DNA of 37,144 nt from an uncultured Candidatus Pelagibacter sp. (GTDB lineage Bacteria > Pseudomonadota > Alphaproteobacteria > Pelagibacterales > Pelagibacteraceae), in the NCBI GenBank assembly GCA_905612365.1, contig CAJQRP010000037.1, forward strand, positions 1 to 37,144, in the 5' to 3' direction. Of this stretch, positions 7,150-15,962 are shown piece after piece. The stretch's first letter is position 1. Each line of letters begins with the position of its first letter. Under the pieces are notes generated by a model that ran no database searches, was not told the origin of the DNA, and saw only the letters and a list, made by a program, of their open reading frames with translations. A program made the position numbers and the translations under genes.

Positions 7150-8103
7150 TTATTTTTGTATACTATTTAATTTATTCAATTCTTCTAGGAATTGAGGTAA
7201 TGCCTCAAATAAATCAGCTTCTAGACCATAGTCTGCGACACTAAATATTGGAGCTTCACCATCTTTATTTATAGCAACAATTATTTTACTTTCTTTCATT
7301 CCAGCTAGATGCTGAATTGCCCCTGAAATTCCAACTGCAATATATAAATCAGGTACAACTACTTTACCTGTTTGACCGACTTGGTGTTCATTGCTTATAT
7401 ACCCTGCGTCAACTGCAGCACGTGATGCTCCAATTGCAGCATTTAATTTATCTGCAATATCAGCAATCAATTTAAAATTTTCTCCATTCTGCATTCCTCT
7501 ACCCCCTGAAATTACAATTCTAGCTGTTCCAAGTTCAGGTCTATCTGATTTAACTTCTTCTCTTTTAATAAATTTTGATAAAGTAAACTCTTCAGTTGCT
7601 TCAATTTTTTCTATTGGAGCAGATCCACCAGACGTTTCGCAAGGTTCAAAAGAAGTTGGTCTAATTGTTATGCATTTTTTAGTATCTATGCTTTTTACTG
7701 TAGCAAATGCATTTCCTGCATAAATAGGTCTTATGAATGTATCAGCTGATATCACTTTAGTAATGTCACTTACTTGAGATATATCTAAGTGTGCTGCTAT
7801 TCTTGGCATTAAGTTTTTACCAAATGTATTTGCAGAGCTAACAATATGAGAATAATTTTCTGAAACTTTTACAACTAATGGGGCAAAGTTTTCAGCTAAA
7901 TAGTTTTCATAATGGGCAGCTTCAGCATGCAACACTTTTTTAACAGCTGACATTTTAGATAATGCTTTAGCAACATCACCACAATTATTTCCAATTAATA
8001 AAACATGCACATCTCCATCCATTTGTGATGCTGCAGTAATTGCATTTAATGTAAAAGGTTTTACTTCTTTGTTATTATGTTCTGCTATTAATAAAACTGA
8101 CAT
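7150..8103 (-). CDS. etfA: Electron transfer flavoprotein, alpha subunit
   Basis: The larger ETF subunit, which holds FAD and accepts electrons from flavoprotein dehydrogenases. The C-terminal FAD domain is clear: SGGRGMQNGENFKLI (about residues 199-213), GASRAAVDAGY, QVGQTGKVVVPDLYIA and GISGAIQHLAGM. The length of 317 residues is normal. Its ATG overlaps the etfB stop codon by one base (TAATG), which indicates translational coupling and equal synthesis of the two subunits. The physiological donor is probably the dimethylglycine dehydrogenase encoded at the head of this operon, although other dehydrogenases may share it. Confidence 0.97.
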   Translation of the reverse strand: MSVLLIAEHNNKEVKPFTLNAITAASQMDGDVHVLLIGNNCGDVAKALSKMSAVKKVLHAEAAHYENYLAENFAPLVVKVSENYSHIVSSANTFGKNLMPRIAAHLDISQVSDITKVISADTFIRPIYAGNAFATVKSIDTKKCITIRPTSFEPCETSGGSAPIEKIEATEEFTLSKFIKREEVKSDRPELGTARIVISGGRGMQNGENFKLIADIADKLNAAIGASRAAVDAGYISNEHQVGQTGKVVVPDLYIAVGISGAIQHLAGMKESKIIVAINKDGEAPIFSVADYGLEADLFEALPQFLEELNKLNSIQK

Positions 8104-8852
8104 TATATTACCTTTGCCTCATTTTTAAGTTTGCTAACTAATTCAGCAACACTTGCAACTTTAATTCCTGCTTTTCTTTTTGGGGGCTCTTCTACTTTAA
8201 TTTGTTGAACTCTAGGTGTTATATCAACTCCTAGATCTGCGGCTGTAAATATCTCTATAGGTTTTTTTTTAGCTTTCATAATATTTGGTAAAGACGCATA
8301 TCTCGGTTCATTTAATCTTAAATCACATGTAACAATAGCTGGAAGATTAACTTCGATTGTTTCTAATCCTTCATCGATTTCTCTTGTTACTTCTAGAATT
8401 TTATCTTTTATTTCAATTTTTGATGCAAATGTTGCTTGAGGCCAATTTAATAAGGCACTTAACATTTGACCTGTCTGATTACAATCATCATCAATTGCTT
8501 GTTTACCCATAAACACTAGGTCTGGTTTTTCTTTATCAACAATTTTTTGAAGTGCTTTTGCTACAGCTAACGGCTCAACAGTTCCTTCAGTTTTGATTAA
8601 AATTCCTCTATCAGCACCCACTGCTAAAGCTTTTCTTACAGTTTCTTGTGATTTTTCTTCACCCACTGTAATTGCAATAATTTCTGTTGCTTTACCGGCT
8701 TCTTTAATTTTTACAGCTTCTTCAATTGCATTGTCATCAGGTGGGTTACTAGACATTTTAACATTATCTGTAACGACTCCAGTTCCATCCTCTTTAACCC
8801 TAACTTGAACATTGTAATCAATTACCCTTTTAACAGCGACTAATATTTTCAT
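8103..8852 (-). CDS. etfB: Electron transfer flavoprotein, beta subunit
   Basis: The smaller ETF subunit, which forms the heterodimer with EtfA and binds AMP. It is recognised by the start [18 protein letters not shown], by [18 protein letters not shown] (about residues 34-51) and by [20 protein letters not shown] (about 116-135). The length of 249 residues is normal. The ATG overlaps the dimethylglycine dehydrogenase stop codon by one base (TAATG) with a weak GAGA upstream, so the gene depends on coupling with the dehydrogenase gene. Confidence 0.97.
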   Translation of the reverse strand: MKILVAVKRVIDYNVQVRVKEDGTGVVTDNVKMSSNPPDDNAIEEAVKIKEAGKATEIIAITVGEEKSQETVRKALAVGADRGILIKTEGTVEPLAVAKALQKIVDKEKPDLVFMGKQAIDDDCNQTGQMLSALLNWPQATFASKIEIKDKILEVTREIDEGLETIEVNLPAIVTCDLRLNEPRYASLPNIMKAKKKPIEIFTAADLGVDITPRVQQIKVEEPPKRKAGIKVASVAELVSKLKNEAKVI

Positions 8853-11284
8853 TATGATCTCAATAAATTATTTTCAGGATCGTAAGGGCTTTCCTCTAAA
8901 ATAGTACAATCATACATTTTACCAAGAATATCAATTTTCAATTTTTGACCAGTTGTCGCGATATCAGGTTTTATCATTCCTAACGCAATAGATTTTCCTA
9001 ATCTAAAACCATAATCGCCACCTGTAGCTCTTCCTATTACTTTTCCATTTTCATAAATTGGATTATTACCTAAGACATCTGCATCTTCAACGTTATGAAT
9101 TTCCATTGTTACTAATTTATTTGAAAAACCTTTTTCTCTCCATTGATTAAGTGCGTCCAGACCAACAAAGTTTCCTTTATTAGGATGTATAAATCTATCT
9201 AACCCAGATTCGTATGGTGAATATTCAATTGATAATTCTGTTCCAACAAGTTTATAAGATTTTTCAAGTCTCAAACTATTCATTGCTCTAATTCCATAAG
9301 GCTTAATACCCAGGTCTTTTCCTGCTTCCATCAACTTATCAAATATATGATTTTGATATTCAATTGGATGATGAAGCTCCCAACCCAACTCACCAACAAA
9401 GTTTACTCTCATAGCATTCACAGGTGCATTTCCAACATTTACGTTTTTGGCACTTAACCATTTAAAGTTTTCTTTTGAGAAGTCATCTCTTGATACTCTT
9501 GTCATTAATTCTCTAGCTTTTGGACCAGACACAACAAGTACACCCATACTATTAGTTAAATTTTCAAATTGAACTGTCCCATCAGTTGGCATCCATTTTT
9601 GAATCCAGTCATGATCTAATCTTTGGTTGGCTCCTGCTGAAACTAAATAGAAACTATCTGGGGCTTCTCTCATTATTGTAAATTCAGAATGAACTCCTCC
9701 CTTAGTATTAAGGGCATGACATAAACCAATTCTTCCTATTTTTTTTGGAAGTTTATTTGCTACTAAATAATCTAAAAACTCTTCAGCACCAGGACCTTTA
9801 ATTCTACACTTTGCAAATGCAGTCATATCTAAAAGACCCACATTTTCTTTAACATTTTTACATTCTTTTTTTATTGCTTCAAACCACTTGGATCTTCTAA
9901 AAGACCAATCATCTTTTTGCTCCATTCCATCTGTTGCAAAGAAGTTTGGTCTCTCCCAGCCAAATTTTTGTCCAAATACAGCACCTAAATCCTTCATTCT
10001 GTCATAACAAGGTGATGTTCTTAATTCTCTAGCAGCACCTCTTTCTTCATCAGGATAATGAACTTTAAATACATGATTATAAGCTTCTTCATTCTTTTCT
10101 TTTAAGTATGATTTTGTTGCATAGTCACCAAATCTTCTTGGATCAACACCAAGCATATCAACCGTTGGTTCTCCATCAACTATCCATTCTGCAAGTTGCC
10201 ACCCCGCTCCACCTGCAGCAGTAATACCAAAACTATGTCCTTCATTAATCCAAAAATTTTTAAGTCCCCAAGCTGGACCAACAATAGGATTTCCATCTGG
10301 TGTGTAACAAATTGCACCATTATAAACTTTTTTAACGCCTACTTCTCCAAAGGCTGGAACTCGATGAATTGCACCTTCAATATGTGGAGCCAATCTATCT
10401 AAATCTTCTTGAAATAATTCATACTCAGAATCTTTTGATGGTCCATCAACATAACAAGCTGGGGCACCATCTTCATAGGGTCCTAAAATTAAACCACCTG
10501 CTTCTTCTCTCATGTACCATCTGCTATCACTATCTCTTAAAACTCCCATCTCTGGTAAGCCTTCTTTTTTTCTCTTTAAAATATCTGGGTGTGCTTCTGT
10601 AACAATATATTGATGCTCAACAGGTATAGCAGGAATATCTAAACCAACCATTTTTCCAGTTTGTCTTGCAAAGTTTCCTGAACAAGAAATTACATGTTCA
10701 CATTCAATAGATCCTTTGTCAGTTTCAACAACCCATCCATCTTTAGTTTGTTTAATTCCAACTACAGCTGTGTTTCTATAAATTTCTGCACCCATATTTC
10801 TTGCACCCGTAGCCATTGCTTGAGTTAAATCAGCAGGCTGAATATAACCATCTTCTGGGTGTTGGATTGCTCCAAGCAAATCATCTGTACGACATAGAGG
10901 CCAAATTTCTTTTACTTGATCTGGCGTTAAAAATTTTACATCAACGCCTATAGTTTGTGCAACACCTGCGTATTGATGATACTCATCCATTCGATCTTTA
11001 GTGCTTGCTAAACGAATATTTGACACAACACTGAAACCAACATTCTGTCCAGTCTCTTCTTCTAATTTTTTATAAAGATCAACTGCATACTTGTGAAGTT
11101 GCCCAACTGAATAACTCATATTGAATAATGGAAGCAGACCTGCTGCATGCCAAGTTGATCCTGAAGTTAATTCTTTTCTCTCGACAAGAACAACATCTGA
11201 TAAACCTTTTTTTGCTAAATGATAAAGAGCACTTACCCCTACTACACCACCACCAACTACTACAACTTTTGCTTTAGATTTCAT
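8852..11284 (-). CDS. dmgdh: Dimethylglycine dehydrogenase-like FAD/GcvT-domain oxidoreductase
   Basis: Probably oxidises N,N-dimethylglycine to sarcosine, transfers the methyl carbon to THF as methylene-THF, and gives electrons to ETF. The N-terminal FAD-dependent (DAO) domain begins [27 protein letters not shown] places His46 where this family attaches FAD covalently. The C-terminal half is a GcvT-type folate domain ([50 protein letters not shown]). The 810 residues fit dimethylglycine/sarcosine dehydrogenases. It heads the operon with etfB, etfA and etfD, which is strong context for an ETF-linked dehydrogenase. A sarcosine substrate is the main alternative, but a sarcosine oxidase is encoded elsewhere in the window. 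Confidence 0.9.
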   Translation of the reverse strand: MKSKAKVVVVGGGVVGVSALYHLAKKGLSDVVLVERKELTSGSTWHAAGLLPLFNMSYSVGQLHKYAVDLYKKLEEETGQNVGFSVVSNIRLASTKDRMDEYHQYAGVAQTIGVDVKFLTPDQVKEIWPLCRTDDLLGAIQHPEDGYIQPADLTQAMATGARNMGAEIYRNTAVVGIKQTKDGWVVETDKGSIECEHVISCSGNFARQTGKMVGLDIPAIPVEHQYIVTEAHPDILKRKKEGLPEMGVLRDSDSRWYMREEAGGLILGPYEDGAPACYVDGPSKDSEYELFQEDLDRLAPHIEGAIHRVPAFGEVGVKKVYNGAICYTPDGNPIVGPAWGLKNFWINEGHSFGITAAGGAGWQLAEWIVDGEPTVDMLGVDPRRFGDYATKSYLKEKNEEAYNHVFKVHYPDEERGAARELRTSPCYDRMKDLGAVFGQKFGWERPNFFATDGMEQKDDWSFRRSKWFEAIKKECKNVKENVGLLDMTAFAKCRIKGPGAEEFLDYLVANKLPKKIGRIGLCHALNTKGGVHSEFTIMREAPDSFYLVSAGANQRLDHDWIQKWMPTDGTVQFENLTNSMGVLVVSGPKARELMTRVSRDDFSKENFKWLSAKNVNVGNAPVNAMRVNFVGELGWELHHPIEYQNHIFDKLMEAGKDLGIKPYGIRAMNSLRLEKSYKLVGTELSIEYSPYESGLDRFIHPNKGNFVGLDALNQWREKGFSNKLVTMEIHNVEDADVLGNNPIYENGKVIGRATGGDYGFRLGKSIALGMIKPDIATTGQKLKIDILGKMYDCTILEESPYDPENNLLRS

Positions 11285-11343
11285 TAATGCGATTCCTACT
11301 AAATTTTTATAATTTACGAAACAAAATTCGTTTAGTTATTAAA

Positions 11344-11847
11344 TTAAATTGAGGATCCGAGTAGCGTTGGGGCTGTGACCATTGTGGTCAACCAACAACC
11401 TTTCAGCGGACCTTCTGCAGTGTATTTTTCAACAGTCCAATTGAATTTATAATAGGCCTTATTCTTATCAAGAACTGTTACTTCAAAAAGAGCTGTTAAA
11501 TCAGTTGTTTTTATCTCAACAACTTTATGATCTAGGTGGTTAAGAAGCATTTCATAGGACTTACCCTTAATCATAGTTTTAAACCTATCTAAAGGACCTG
11601 TATTTTTTCGATTACTTGGATGTGCAAATTCCCAGGTCTGTTCAATTCCATTATCTTTTTTAGGGTTGTCATTCTGTTTTAGGCTTCTTAATTGAATTTG
11701 GACAACTAGAAAGGGTTCGATCCCATTGTTAGGCTTTACTAGTTCTGCATAAGATATTGATGAGTTTAATAAAGTAATTAAAATTACCCTATATATTAAG
11801 TGCTGTATTTTTGACGTCTTCCAAAAATTGCTTTCTTTTTTCATCAT
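11344..11847 (-). CDS. DUF4864 domain protein, probably exported
   Basis: The C-terminal part (EQTWEFAHPSNRKNTGPLDRF, then KAYYKFNWTVEKY and GPLKGCWLTTMV) has the layout of DUF4864, a small periplasmic or secreted fold of unknown function. The N-terminus reads as a long signal peptide: basic residues, then VILITLLNSSISYA before ELV. The track start at 11847 overlaps the flavodoxin-fold reductase gene by 59 bases. No later ATG keeps the signal peptide, so either this overlap is real or a non-standard start is used near the reductase stop codon. The gene is probably in one transcript with the reductase. Function unknown. Confidence 0.7.
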   Translation of the reverse strand: MMKKESNFWKTSKIQHLIYRVILITLLNSSISYAELVKPNNGIEPFLVVQIQLRSLKQNDNPKKDNGIEQTWEFAHPSNRKNTGPLDRFKTMIKGKSYEMLLNHLDHKVVEIKTTDLTALFEVTVLDKNKAYYKFNWTVEKYTAEGPLKGCWLTTMVTAPTLLGSSI

Positions 11848-12358
11848 TTACAAACGGTACAGCAAAGTATCTTCTGTAGACAATATTATAAATGCCACAC
11901 ATATGAAACACACCTCTTTTTAACCTTCTAATTGGTAAATTTAAGAAAAATGTTGTGATTGCTAATCTTGGAGATCCATATGTACAAAATATAATCGCTT
12001 TTTTTTTATGCAAGTTACCAATTGGATAACCGTAGTTTCCCCATAATTGCTTAAACGTAAACGCCCAAGGTGGTGCTAAAACTTTATCTATCCATCCCTC
12101 GACTATTGCTGGCATTCTAAAATTCCAAATCGGTGCAATTAGAACAATTATATCACATTCTTCTATTCTTTTACGATGACTCAAAACATCTTCGCCTGGT
12201 TCCTCACCAGCAAAAACTGGATCAAATTTTTCTTTATAAAGATCAACAGCATCAACTTTATTGCCATTTTCTTCTACAGTTTTGATAAAAGTATCTCTTA
12301 TTGCTGCATTAAAAGATTTGTCATTATAATGACCATATATAAGAAATATTTTTTTCAT
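11789..12358 (-). CDS. NAD(P)H:quinone oxidoreductase, flavodoxin fold (MdaB/KefF/YwrO type)
   Basis: Likely an FMN/FAD enzyme that reduces quinones with NAD(P)H, in the cytoplasm. The flavodoxin_2 fold is shown by KKIFLIYGHYNDKSFNAAI at the start, DAVDLYKEKFDPV (about residues 36-48), IIVLIAPIWNFRMPAIVEGW (about 70-89), DKVLAPPWAF, and CTYGSPR (about 125-131). The 189 residues match this group. It is divergent from the 60-aa gene, with only 34 bases between the two ATGs. The substrate is not determined by sequence. Confidence 0.88.
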   Translation of the reverse strand: MKKIFLIYGHYNDKSFNAAIRDTFIKTVEENGNKVDAVDLYKEKFDPVFAGEEPGEDVLSHRKRIEECDIIVLIAPIWNFRMPAIVEGWIDKVLAPPWAFTFKQLWGNYGYPIGNLHKKKAIIFCTYGSPRLAITTFFLNLPIRRLKRGVFHMCGIYNIVYRRYFAVPFVNDEKRKQFLEDVKNTALNI

Positions 12359-12392
12359 TTGTGTATTTTTAAACTAGTTCTATAAGAAAGCC

Positions 12393-12575
12393 ATGAAAAA
12401 TTTTTACGTACTTGAAGGTGAACATACAAACCCTAACGAAATTAAAACAATATTAAAGAATACCGAAAAGAAACATGGTCCTTTTGAAGAGCAAAAAGCC
12501 ACCCAAATTGCAAAGGGATTAATTCAAAAAAATATAGATGATTTTTATCATCGAGCTTGGGTAATCAAAAACTAA
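12393..12575 (+). CDS. Small conserved-looking protein, unknown function
   Basis: A 60-residue, lysine-rich soluble protein (MKNFYVLEGEHTNPNEIKTI, ending RAWVIKN). It has no membrane segment or recognised motif. It is accepted as a gene because it fills a gap between a divergent and a convergent gene without overlap, starts right after an AGAAAG sequence, and has a balanced amino-acid composition. The opposite-strand ORF over its promoter is not convincing. I do not recognise a family. Confidence 0.6.
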   Translation: MKNFYVLEGEHTNPNEIKTILKNTEKKHGPFEEQKATQIAKGLIQKNIDDFYHRAWVIKN

Positions 12576-12642
12576 TTCTGTAAAACTGGAAAAACAAGGT
12601 TTATCTTTAATATATCAATTATTAATTTAATAAAAATATTTT

Positions 12643-13068
12643 CTAAATTATTCCAAATAATTTTTCAAACTCGATTTTAGTGCATCTGTTAGCAATGTAA
12701 TAAATCTTATTTTTTATAGCTATTTCTTTAGCCTTATCATTTTCAATATTAAGTTGTAGCCACAAAACATGTGCTCCAATCTCTTTAGTTTGATTGGCTA
12801 TATCTACAGCCTCTTTACTTGGCCTAAAAACGTCTACTATATCGACTTTTTCTTTTATATCTAATAGAGTTCCATAAACTCTTTCCCCATGTATTGTGTC
12901 ATTTACACATGTTGGGTTTACAGGAATAACTTTATAACCAGATTTTTGTAAGAATTTCATTACTATATTTGAATCTTTTTCTTTTTTTTTACTTGCGCCA
13001 ACTAAGGCTATAACTCTTGAACTTATAAAGAGCTCTTTAATCTTATCGTCAATTATTTGTTTTTCCAT
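12643..13068 (-). CDS. CoA-binding domain protein (CoA_binding_2, YccU-like)
   Basis: A 141-residue single-domain protein with the Rossmann-like CoA-binding fold related to the N-terminal part of succinyl-CoA synthetase alpha. Visible signatures are RVIALVGASKKKEKDSNIVM (about residues 18-37), YKVIPVNPTC (about 45-54), GERVYGTLLDI and VDIVDVFRPSKE (about 75-86), then GAHVLWLQLNI. Its role is unknown in all bacteria I know of. The start lies inside the 3' end of the enoyl-CoA hydratase-like gene (16-base overlap), so the two are translated from one message. Two acyl-CoA-related genes side by side suggest a shared acyl-CoA role. Confidence 0.9.
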   Translation of the reverse strand: MEKQIIDDKIKELFISSRVIALVGASKKKEKDSNIVMKFLQKSGYKVIPVNPTCVNDTIHGERVYGTLLDIKEKVDIVDVFRPSKEAVDIANQTKEIGAHVLWLQLNIENDKAKEIAIKNKIYYIANRCTKIEFEKLFGII

Positions 13069-13838
13069 ATGGGTTTTCTTTTTTCTAAGAATGCAGATAT
13101 GCCTTCTTTAGCATCCATTGCCATCATATTTTGTGTCATCATTTTACTGGTATACGCATATGCTTTTCTTAGTGGCATCTCTAACTGTTTATAAAAAGTT
13201 TGCTTACCAATTTTAATTGTTAAATTAGATTTTGAAGCGATTTGTTTAGCTAATTTTAGAACCTCATTGTCTAATTTTAATTTAGAAAAATGGTCATTAA
13301 TTAAACCAATTTCTTTGGCATAATTTGCTTTAATAGGCTCACCAGTTAAGAGCATCTTCATTAATCTTTTTCTATTCACTTTTCGGCTAACTGCTACCAT
13401 CGGAGTGCTACAGAATAATCCTATATTTACTCCTGGTGTTGCAAATATTGCATCATTAGTACTGTAAGCTAAATCACAACTTGCAACCAATTGACACCCG
13501 GCAGCAAAAGCTGCTCCATGAACTTTAGCAATAACAGGTTTTTTGCCTTCAACTATTTGAAGCATTAATTTAGAACAAAGGTTAAATAGTTTTTGATATT
13601 TGGTTCTATTTTTTAAACCATTTACTTCTTTTAAATTGTGTCCAGCACTAAAACCTTTTCCTGCTCCCTCAATAATTATTACTTTTATGTTCTTGTCGTT
13701 ATCAAATTTTTTAAGAACTTTAATTAAATCATTAAGATTATTAAATGAAAGTGCGTTATATGTTTTAGGTTCATCGATAATTATTGAAGCTATTTCTTTG
13801 TCTAAAATTTTAATCTTAATATTACTCAAGCTTTCCAT
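13053..13838 (-). CDS. Enoyl-CoA hydratase/isomerase family protein (ECHDC3-like), catalytic glutamates absent
   Basis: Crotonase-fold protein of 261 residues. The CoA and oxyanion-hole segments are present: GAGKGFSAGHNLKEV (about residues 58-72) and KVHGAAFAAGCQLVASCDLA (about 105-124). In classical enoyl-CoA hydratase the two catalytic glutamates lie in GGGxELA and GxPE; here the matching positions read AGCQLVA (Gln116) and ATPGVNIGL (Gly136). The pattern ATPGVNIGLFCSTPMVAVSR resembles the ECHDC3 subgroup, whose reaction is not well defined. It overlaps the nucleotidyltransferase gene by 17 bases upstream and the CoA-binding gene downstream. It is therefore unlikely to be a normal beta-oxidation hydratase. 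Confidence 0.88.
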   Translation of the reverse strand: MESLSNIKIKILDKEIASIIIDEPKTYNALSFNNLNDLIKVLKKFDNDKNIKVIIIEGAGKGFSAGHNLKEVNGLKNRTKYQKLFNLCSKLMLQIVEGKKPVIAKVHGAAFAAGCQLVASCDLAYSTNDAIFATPGVNIGLFCSTPMVAVSRKVNRKRLMKMLLTGEPIKANYAKEIGLINDHFSKLKLDNEVLKLAKQIASKSNLTIKIGKQTFYKQLEMPLRKAYAYTSKMMTQNMMAMDAKEGISAFLEKRKPIWKNK

Positions 13839-14196
13839 CTTCTCTCATTTTAGCTCTAATTTTTGTAGCTGATATTTGCTGTATCTCTTCAGATAATACT
13901 ACTTCTTCAATTTTATAACCAACACCTCTTCCATAACAAATGTTAGTAATATTTGGCACCATCATCACTTTAAATTGTCCTTCGAATTCTGGGTTTAACT
14001 TTTCTTCAATATTTTTTTTAACAGTCTCAAAATCAAATGGATTATCATCAACACCTTGAACATCTCTAATTTGAATACAAACTTGGCCTGTTTTTTTAAC
14101 TATTTCTTGAAATAAAGCATAATGACCATCATGAAATGGTTGCCATCTTCCTAACATTTGTGCTGTTGGTTTTTTATTATCCCATTCGTGAGCCAT
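13822..14196 (-). CDS. Cytidylyltransferase-like nucleotidyltransferase
   Basis: A compact 124-residue HxGH-class nucleotidyltransferase. The signature GRWQPFHDGH (residues 16-25) matches the NMN adenylyltransferase/NadR style GRFQPFHxGH, and the C-terminal QQISATKIRAKM (107-118) matches the ISxTxIR phosphate-binding motif. The acceptor substrate is unknown; NMN, a sugar phosphate or a phosphonate precursor are all possible. It is only 2 bases downstream of the APS-kinase-like gene and overlaps the hydratase-like gene, so it sits in the middle of the Rieske operon. The pairing of kinase and nucleotidyltransferase suggests sequential phosphorylation and nucleotidyl transfer on one substrate, which is inference. 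Confidence 0.85.
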   Translation of the reverse strand: MAHEWDNKKPTAQMLGRWQPFHDGHYALFQEIVKKTGQVCIQIRDVQGVDDNPFDFETVKKNIEEKLNPEFEGQFKVMMVPNITNICYGRGVGYKIEEVVLSEEIQQISATKIRAKMREDGKLE

Positions 14197-14198
14197 AG

Positions 14199-14603
14199 TT
14201 ATATTTCCTTTGCTATTTTAGGAGCCCAATTTTCAGCATCCTGTGTTGTTACATGATAATCATATTTTTCTGGTTTTACAAACATAGCGTTAGTATCTGC
14301 AAATCTACCTTCTTTTATAGTATCAACCCAGACAACGTAGTCTGCATTAAATAATTCTCTTGCAGCAGGTGTTGGACAAACAAAATCTGCAACCACATGG
14401 TGGCCTGCTTGTTTATGTTTTTCTGCTTTTTCTGCCATTCTTTTGGCTTGTCTTTTTCTTCCTTCTTCTGAAAAATCCCAATCATCTGCAGCTTTTCTTA
14501 CTTCATCTGCATTAAGCCATTTCGCATTTATTAATGGAACTAATTTTGATGCTAGAGTTGTTTTGCCTGAACCAGGCAAACCCATAATTAATATTTTCTT
14601 CAT
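14199..14603 (-). CDS. Short APS-kinase-like P-loop kinase
   Basis: A P-loop phosphotransferase resembling adenylylsulfate kinase (CysC). Walker A is GLPGSGKTT near the N-terminus, followed by WLNADEVRKAADDWDFSEEG, which parallels the LDGDxxR...FSxExR region of CysC, then AGHHVVADFVCPTPAARELF. At about 134 residues it is clearly shorter than CysC (about 180-200), and its ending (RFADTNAMFVKPEKYDYHV) differs from true APS kinases. The track ORF starts at 14693, but the extra 30 residues have no family counterpart and MKKILIMGLPGSGKTT from 14603 is the natural start. No ATP sulfurylase gene is nearby, so sulfate activation is doubtful. Confidence 0.82.
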   Translation of the reverse strand: MKKILIMGLPGSGKTTLASKLVPLINAKWLNADEVRKAADDWDFSEEGRKRQAKRMAEKAEKHKQAGHHVVADFVCPTPAARELFNADYVVWVDTIKEGRFADTNAMFVKPEKYDYHVTTQDAENWAPKIAKEI

Positions 14604-14665
14604 AGTGACTTTAACTTTCTGCACATATGGGTTAATAAAATTTAATATTATAGGAATTATTAAAA

Positions 14666-15898
14666 TTAATCTATTATATTTGTTGCTATCCACTTATGAA
14701 ATTGATGGGTTGGATTATCCATAACTGATGAGAAATTACCTCCATTATATGCTGGTGATGCTCTACCTGCCTGCATTTCCTCAATAGCAAAAATATCTTC
14801 TATCATAACTTCTTTCCAAAATTTTGAATTTTCTTTTCTCATTTCCTTAAAGTCATCACCATAAGCACTCTCTTCTCCAACATAATACATCTCTATATGT
14901 TCTTTAGTTTCATTAGTAGATATAGGCTCTAACCAAAAAATATAAAAGTGGTCTATGTGTAAACCAACCATAACATTTGGAAATAAAGCAACATACTCTG
15001 CATTTAAAGCTAGATCTTCTGACCAAGAAGGAAAGCTATTAAATTTTTTATTTCCCTTAATTGGTTGATTGTATTTATAGCTACCCTGTCCTGCAAATCT
15101 ATTTGGCAGCCCTTGTATATGGTAATGATCGCTTATATTTGACGTTTTATTTAACTCAGGATGAATAGTTGGTAAATGATAGCTCTCACAATAATTTTCA
15201 ATTGCAAATTTCCAGTTACTCTTAACATTTAGGTTAATGTAACCGTAATCCTTAGCGTGTCTTATTAGTTGTTGGTCATCTTTGGAGATAAATTTTGACC
15301 ACCTGGCCTCAAGTGGTTTGATATAATCATTAAATTCAATTTCATTATTGTTTAAATTGATAAAAATCATATCCATCCAAACCTTAGATCTGACTTCTTT
15401 TAAGTTGCTCTTGGATTTATCAAAGTTATCTACTTGATGAATATTTAAGCCACCTATGTGGGGGGTTGCAACTAAGGACCCTCTAAAATCATAAGACCAT
15501 GAATGATACGGGCATCTTAAGACATTCTTCAGGGTACAAGGTTCATTTAGGATCTTTAACCCTCTGTGACTACAGACATTATGAAAAACTCTAATTTTCT
15601 GGTCATTTCCTCTAATTATAATTAGAGGTATCCCCAAAAGCTCAAAAGGTTTAGCGTCTGCTATATCTGGAACAGAACTTCCAACGCCAATTACAGTCCA
15701 TTTATCTGAGAAAATCTTATCTCTTTCAATCTTGAGGTATTCACTGCTGGTATAACACTCGTTAGGGAGGCCATGAGCTTCCTCAATCGGTTTATCAACA
15801 GCCTCTATTTTTTTGAGGTCAAGGATTGCTGAGAGCAAAGAATTGTCATTTTTTTTACCCATAAAAAATCCTAACATTGGGGAAACTTTTGACAACAA
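14666..15898 (-). CDS. Rieske non-heme iron oxygenase, alpha subunit (choline/glycine betaine monooxygenase-like)
   Basis: Catalytic subunit of a Rieske oxygenase, probably acting on a methylated ammonium compound or related small molecule. The 2Fe-2S site reads CSHRGLKI (Cys109, His111) and CPYHSWSY (Cys129, His132). The mononuclear iron site is in ENYCESYHLPTIHPELN (His241, His246), with an Asp expected near residue 370 (MIEDIFAIEEMQAG). This arrangement resembles choline monooxygenase, GbcA and stachydrine demethylase. Three candidate starts exist (MLSKV, MLGFF, MGKKN), so the first 13 residues are uncertain. It heads the minus-strand operon and is divergent from the MTHFR/GcvT-like pair. 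No reductase partner gene is in the window. Confidence 0.9.
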   Translation of the reverse strand: MLSKVSPMLGFFMGKKNDNSLLSAILDLKKIEAVDKPIEEAHGLPNECYTSSEYLKIERDKIFSDKWTVIGVGSSVPDIADAKPFELLGIPLIIIRGNDQKIRVFHNVCSHRGLKILNEPCTLKNVLRCPYHSWSYDFRGSLVATPHIGGLNIHQVDNFDKSKSNLKEVRSKVWMDMIFINLNNNEIEFNDYIKPLEARWSKFISKDDQQLIRHAKDYGYINLNVKSNWKFAIENYCESYHLPTIHPELNKTSNISDHYHIQGLPNRFAGQGSYKYNQPIKGNKKFNSFPSWSEDLALNAEYVALFPNVMVGLHIDHFYIFWLEPISTNETKEHIEMYYVGEESAYGDDFKEMRKENSKFWKEVMIEDIFAIEEMQAGRASPAYNGGNFSSVMDNPTHQFHKWIATNIID

Positions 15899-15925
15899 AT
15901 ATCTTTATCCACAAGATGAATTTCT

Positions 15926-15953
15926 TTGACAGCTTTTACAAAAAAGATAATGA
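15926..15953 (+). promoter_or_regulatory. Candidate promoter for the MTHFR-GcvT pair
   Basis: A perfect TTGACA at 15926-15931 is followed after 16 bases by TAATGA (inside GATAATGATC). If used, transcription would begin within a few bases of the ATG at 15963, giving a nearly leaderless message; no Shine-Dalgarno sequence is visible there. A second TTGACA at 15889-15894 has no good -10 partner. Confidence 0.3.
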
Positions 15954-15962
15954 TCGGAAAAA

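Noticed and set aside
10196-10602. Two plus-strand ORFs inside the dimethylglycine dehydrogenase gene
   Set aside because: Antisense shadows of a clearly conserved coding region.
11290-11343. Hairpin ACGAA...TTCGT between the DUF4864 gene and the dimethylglycine dehydrogenase gene as a terminator
   Set aside because: Only a 5-bp AT-rich stem without a clean T tract; too weak to call in DNA of this composition.
12176-12385. Plus-strand 69-aa hydrophobic ORF over the quinone reductase start
   Set aside because: Antisense to conserved flavodoxin residues; the Phe/Ile-rich composition is typical of reversed AT-rich coding DNA.
14199-14603. Calling this cysC (sulfate activation)
   Set aside because: It is too short, its C-terminal part differs, and no ATP sulfurylase gene is next to it.
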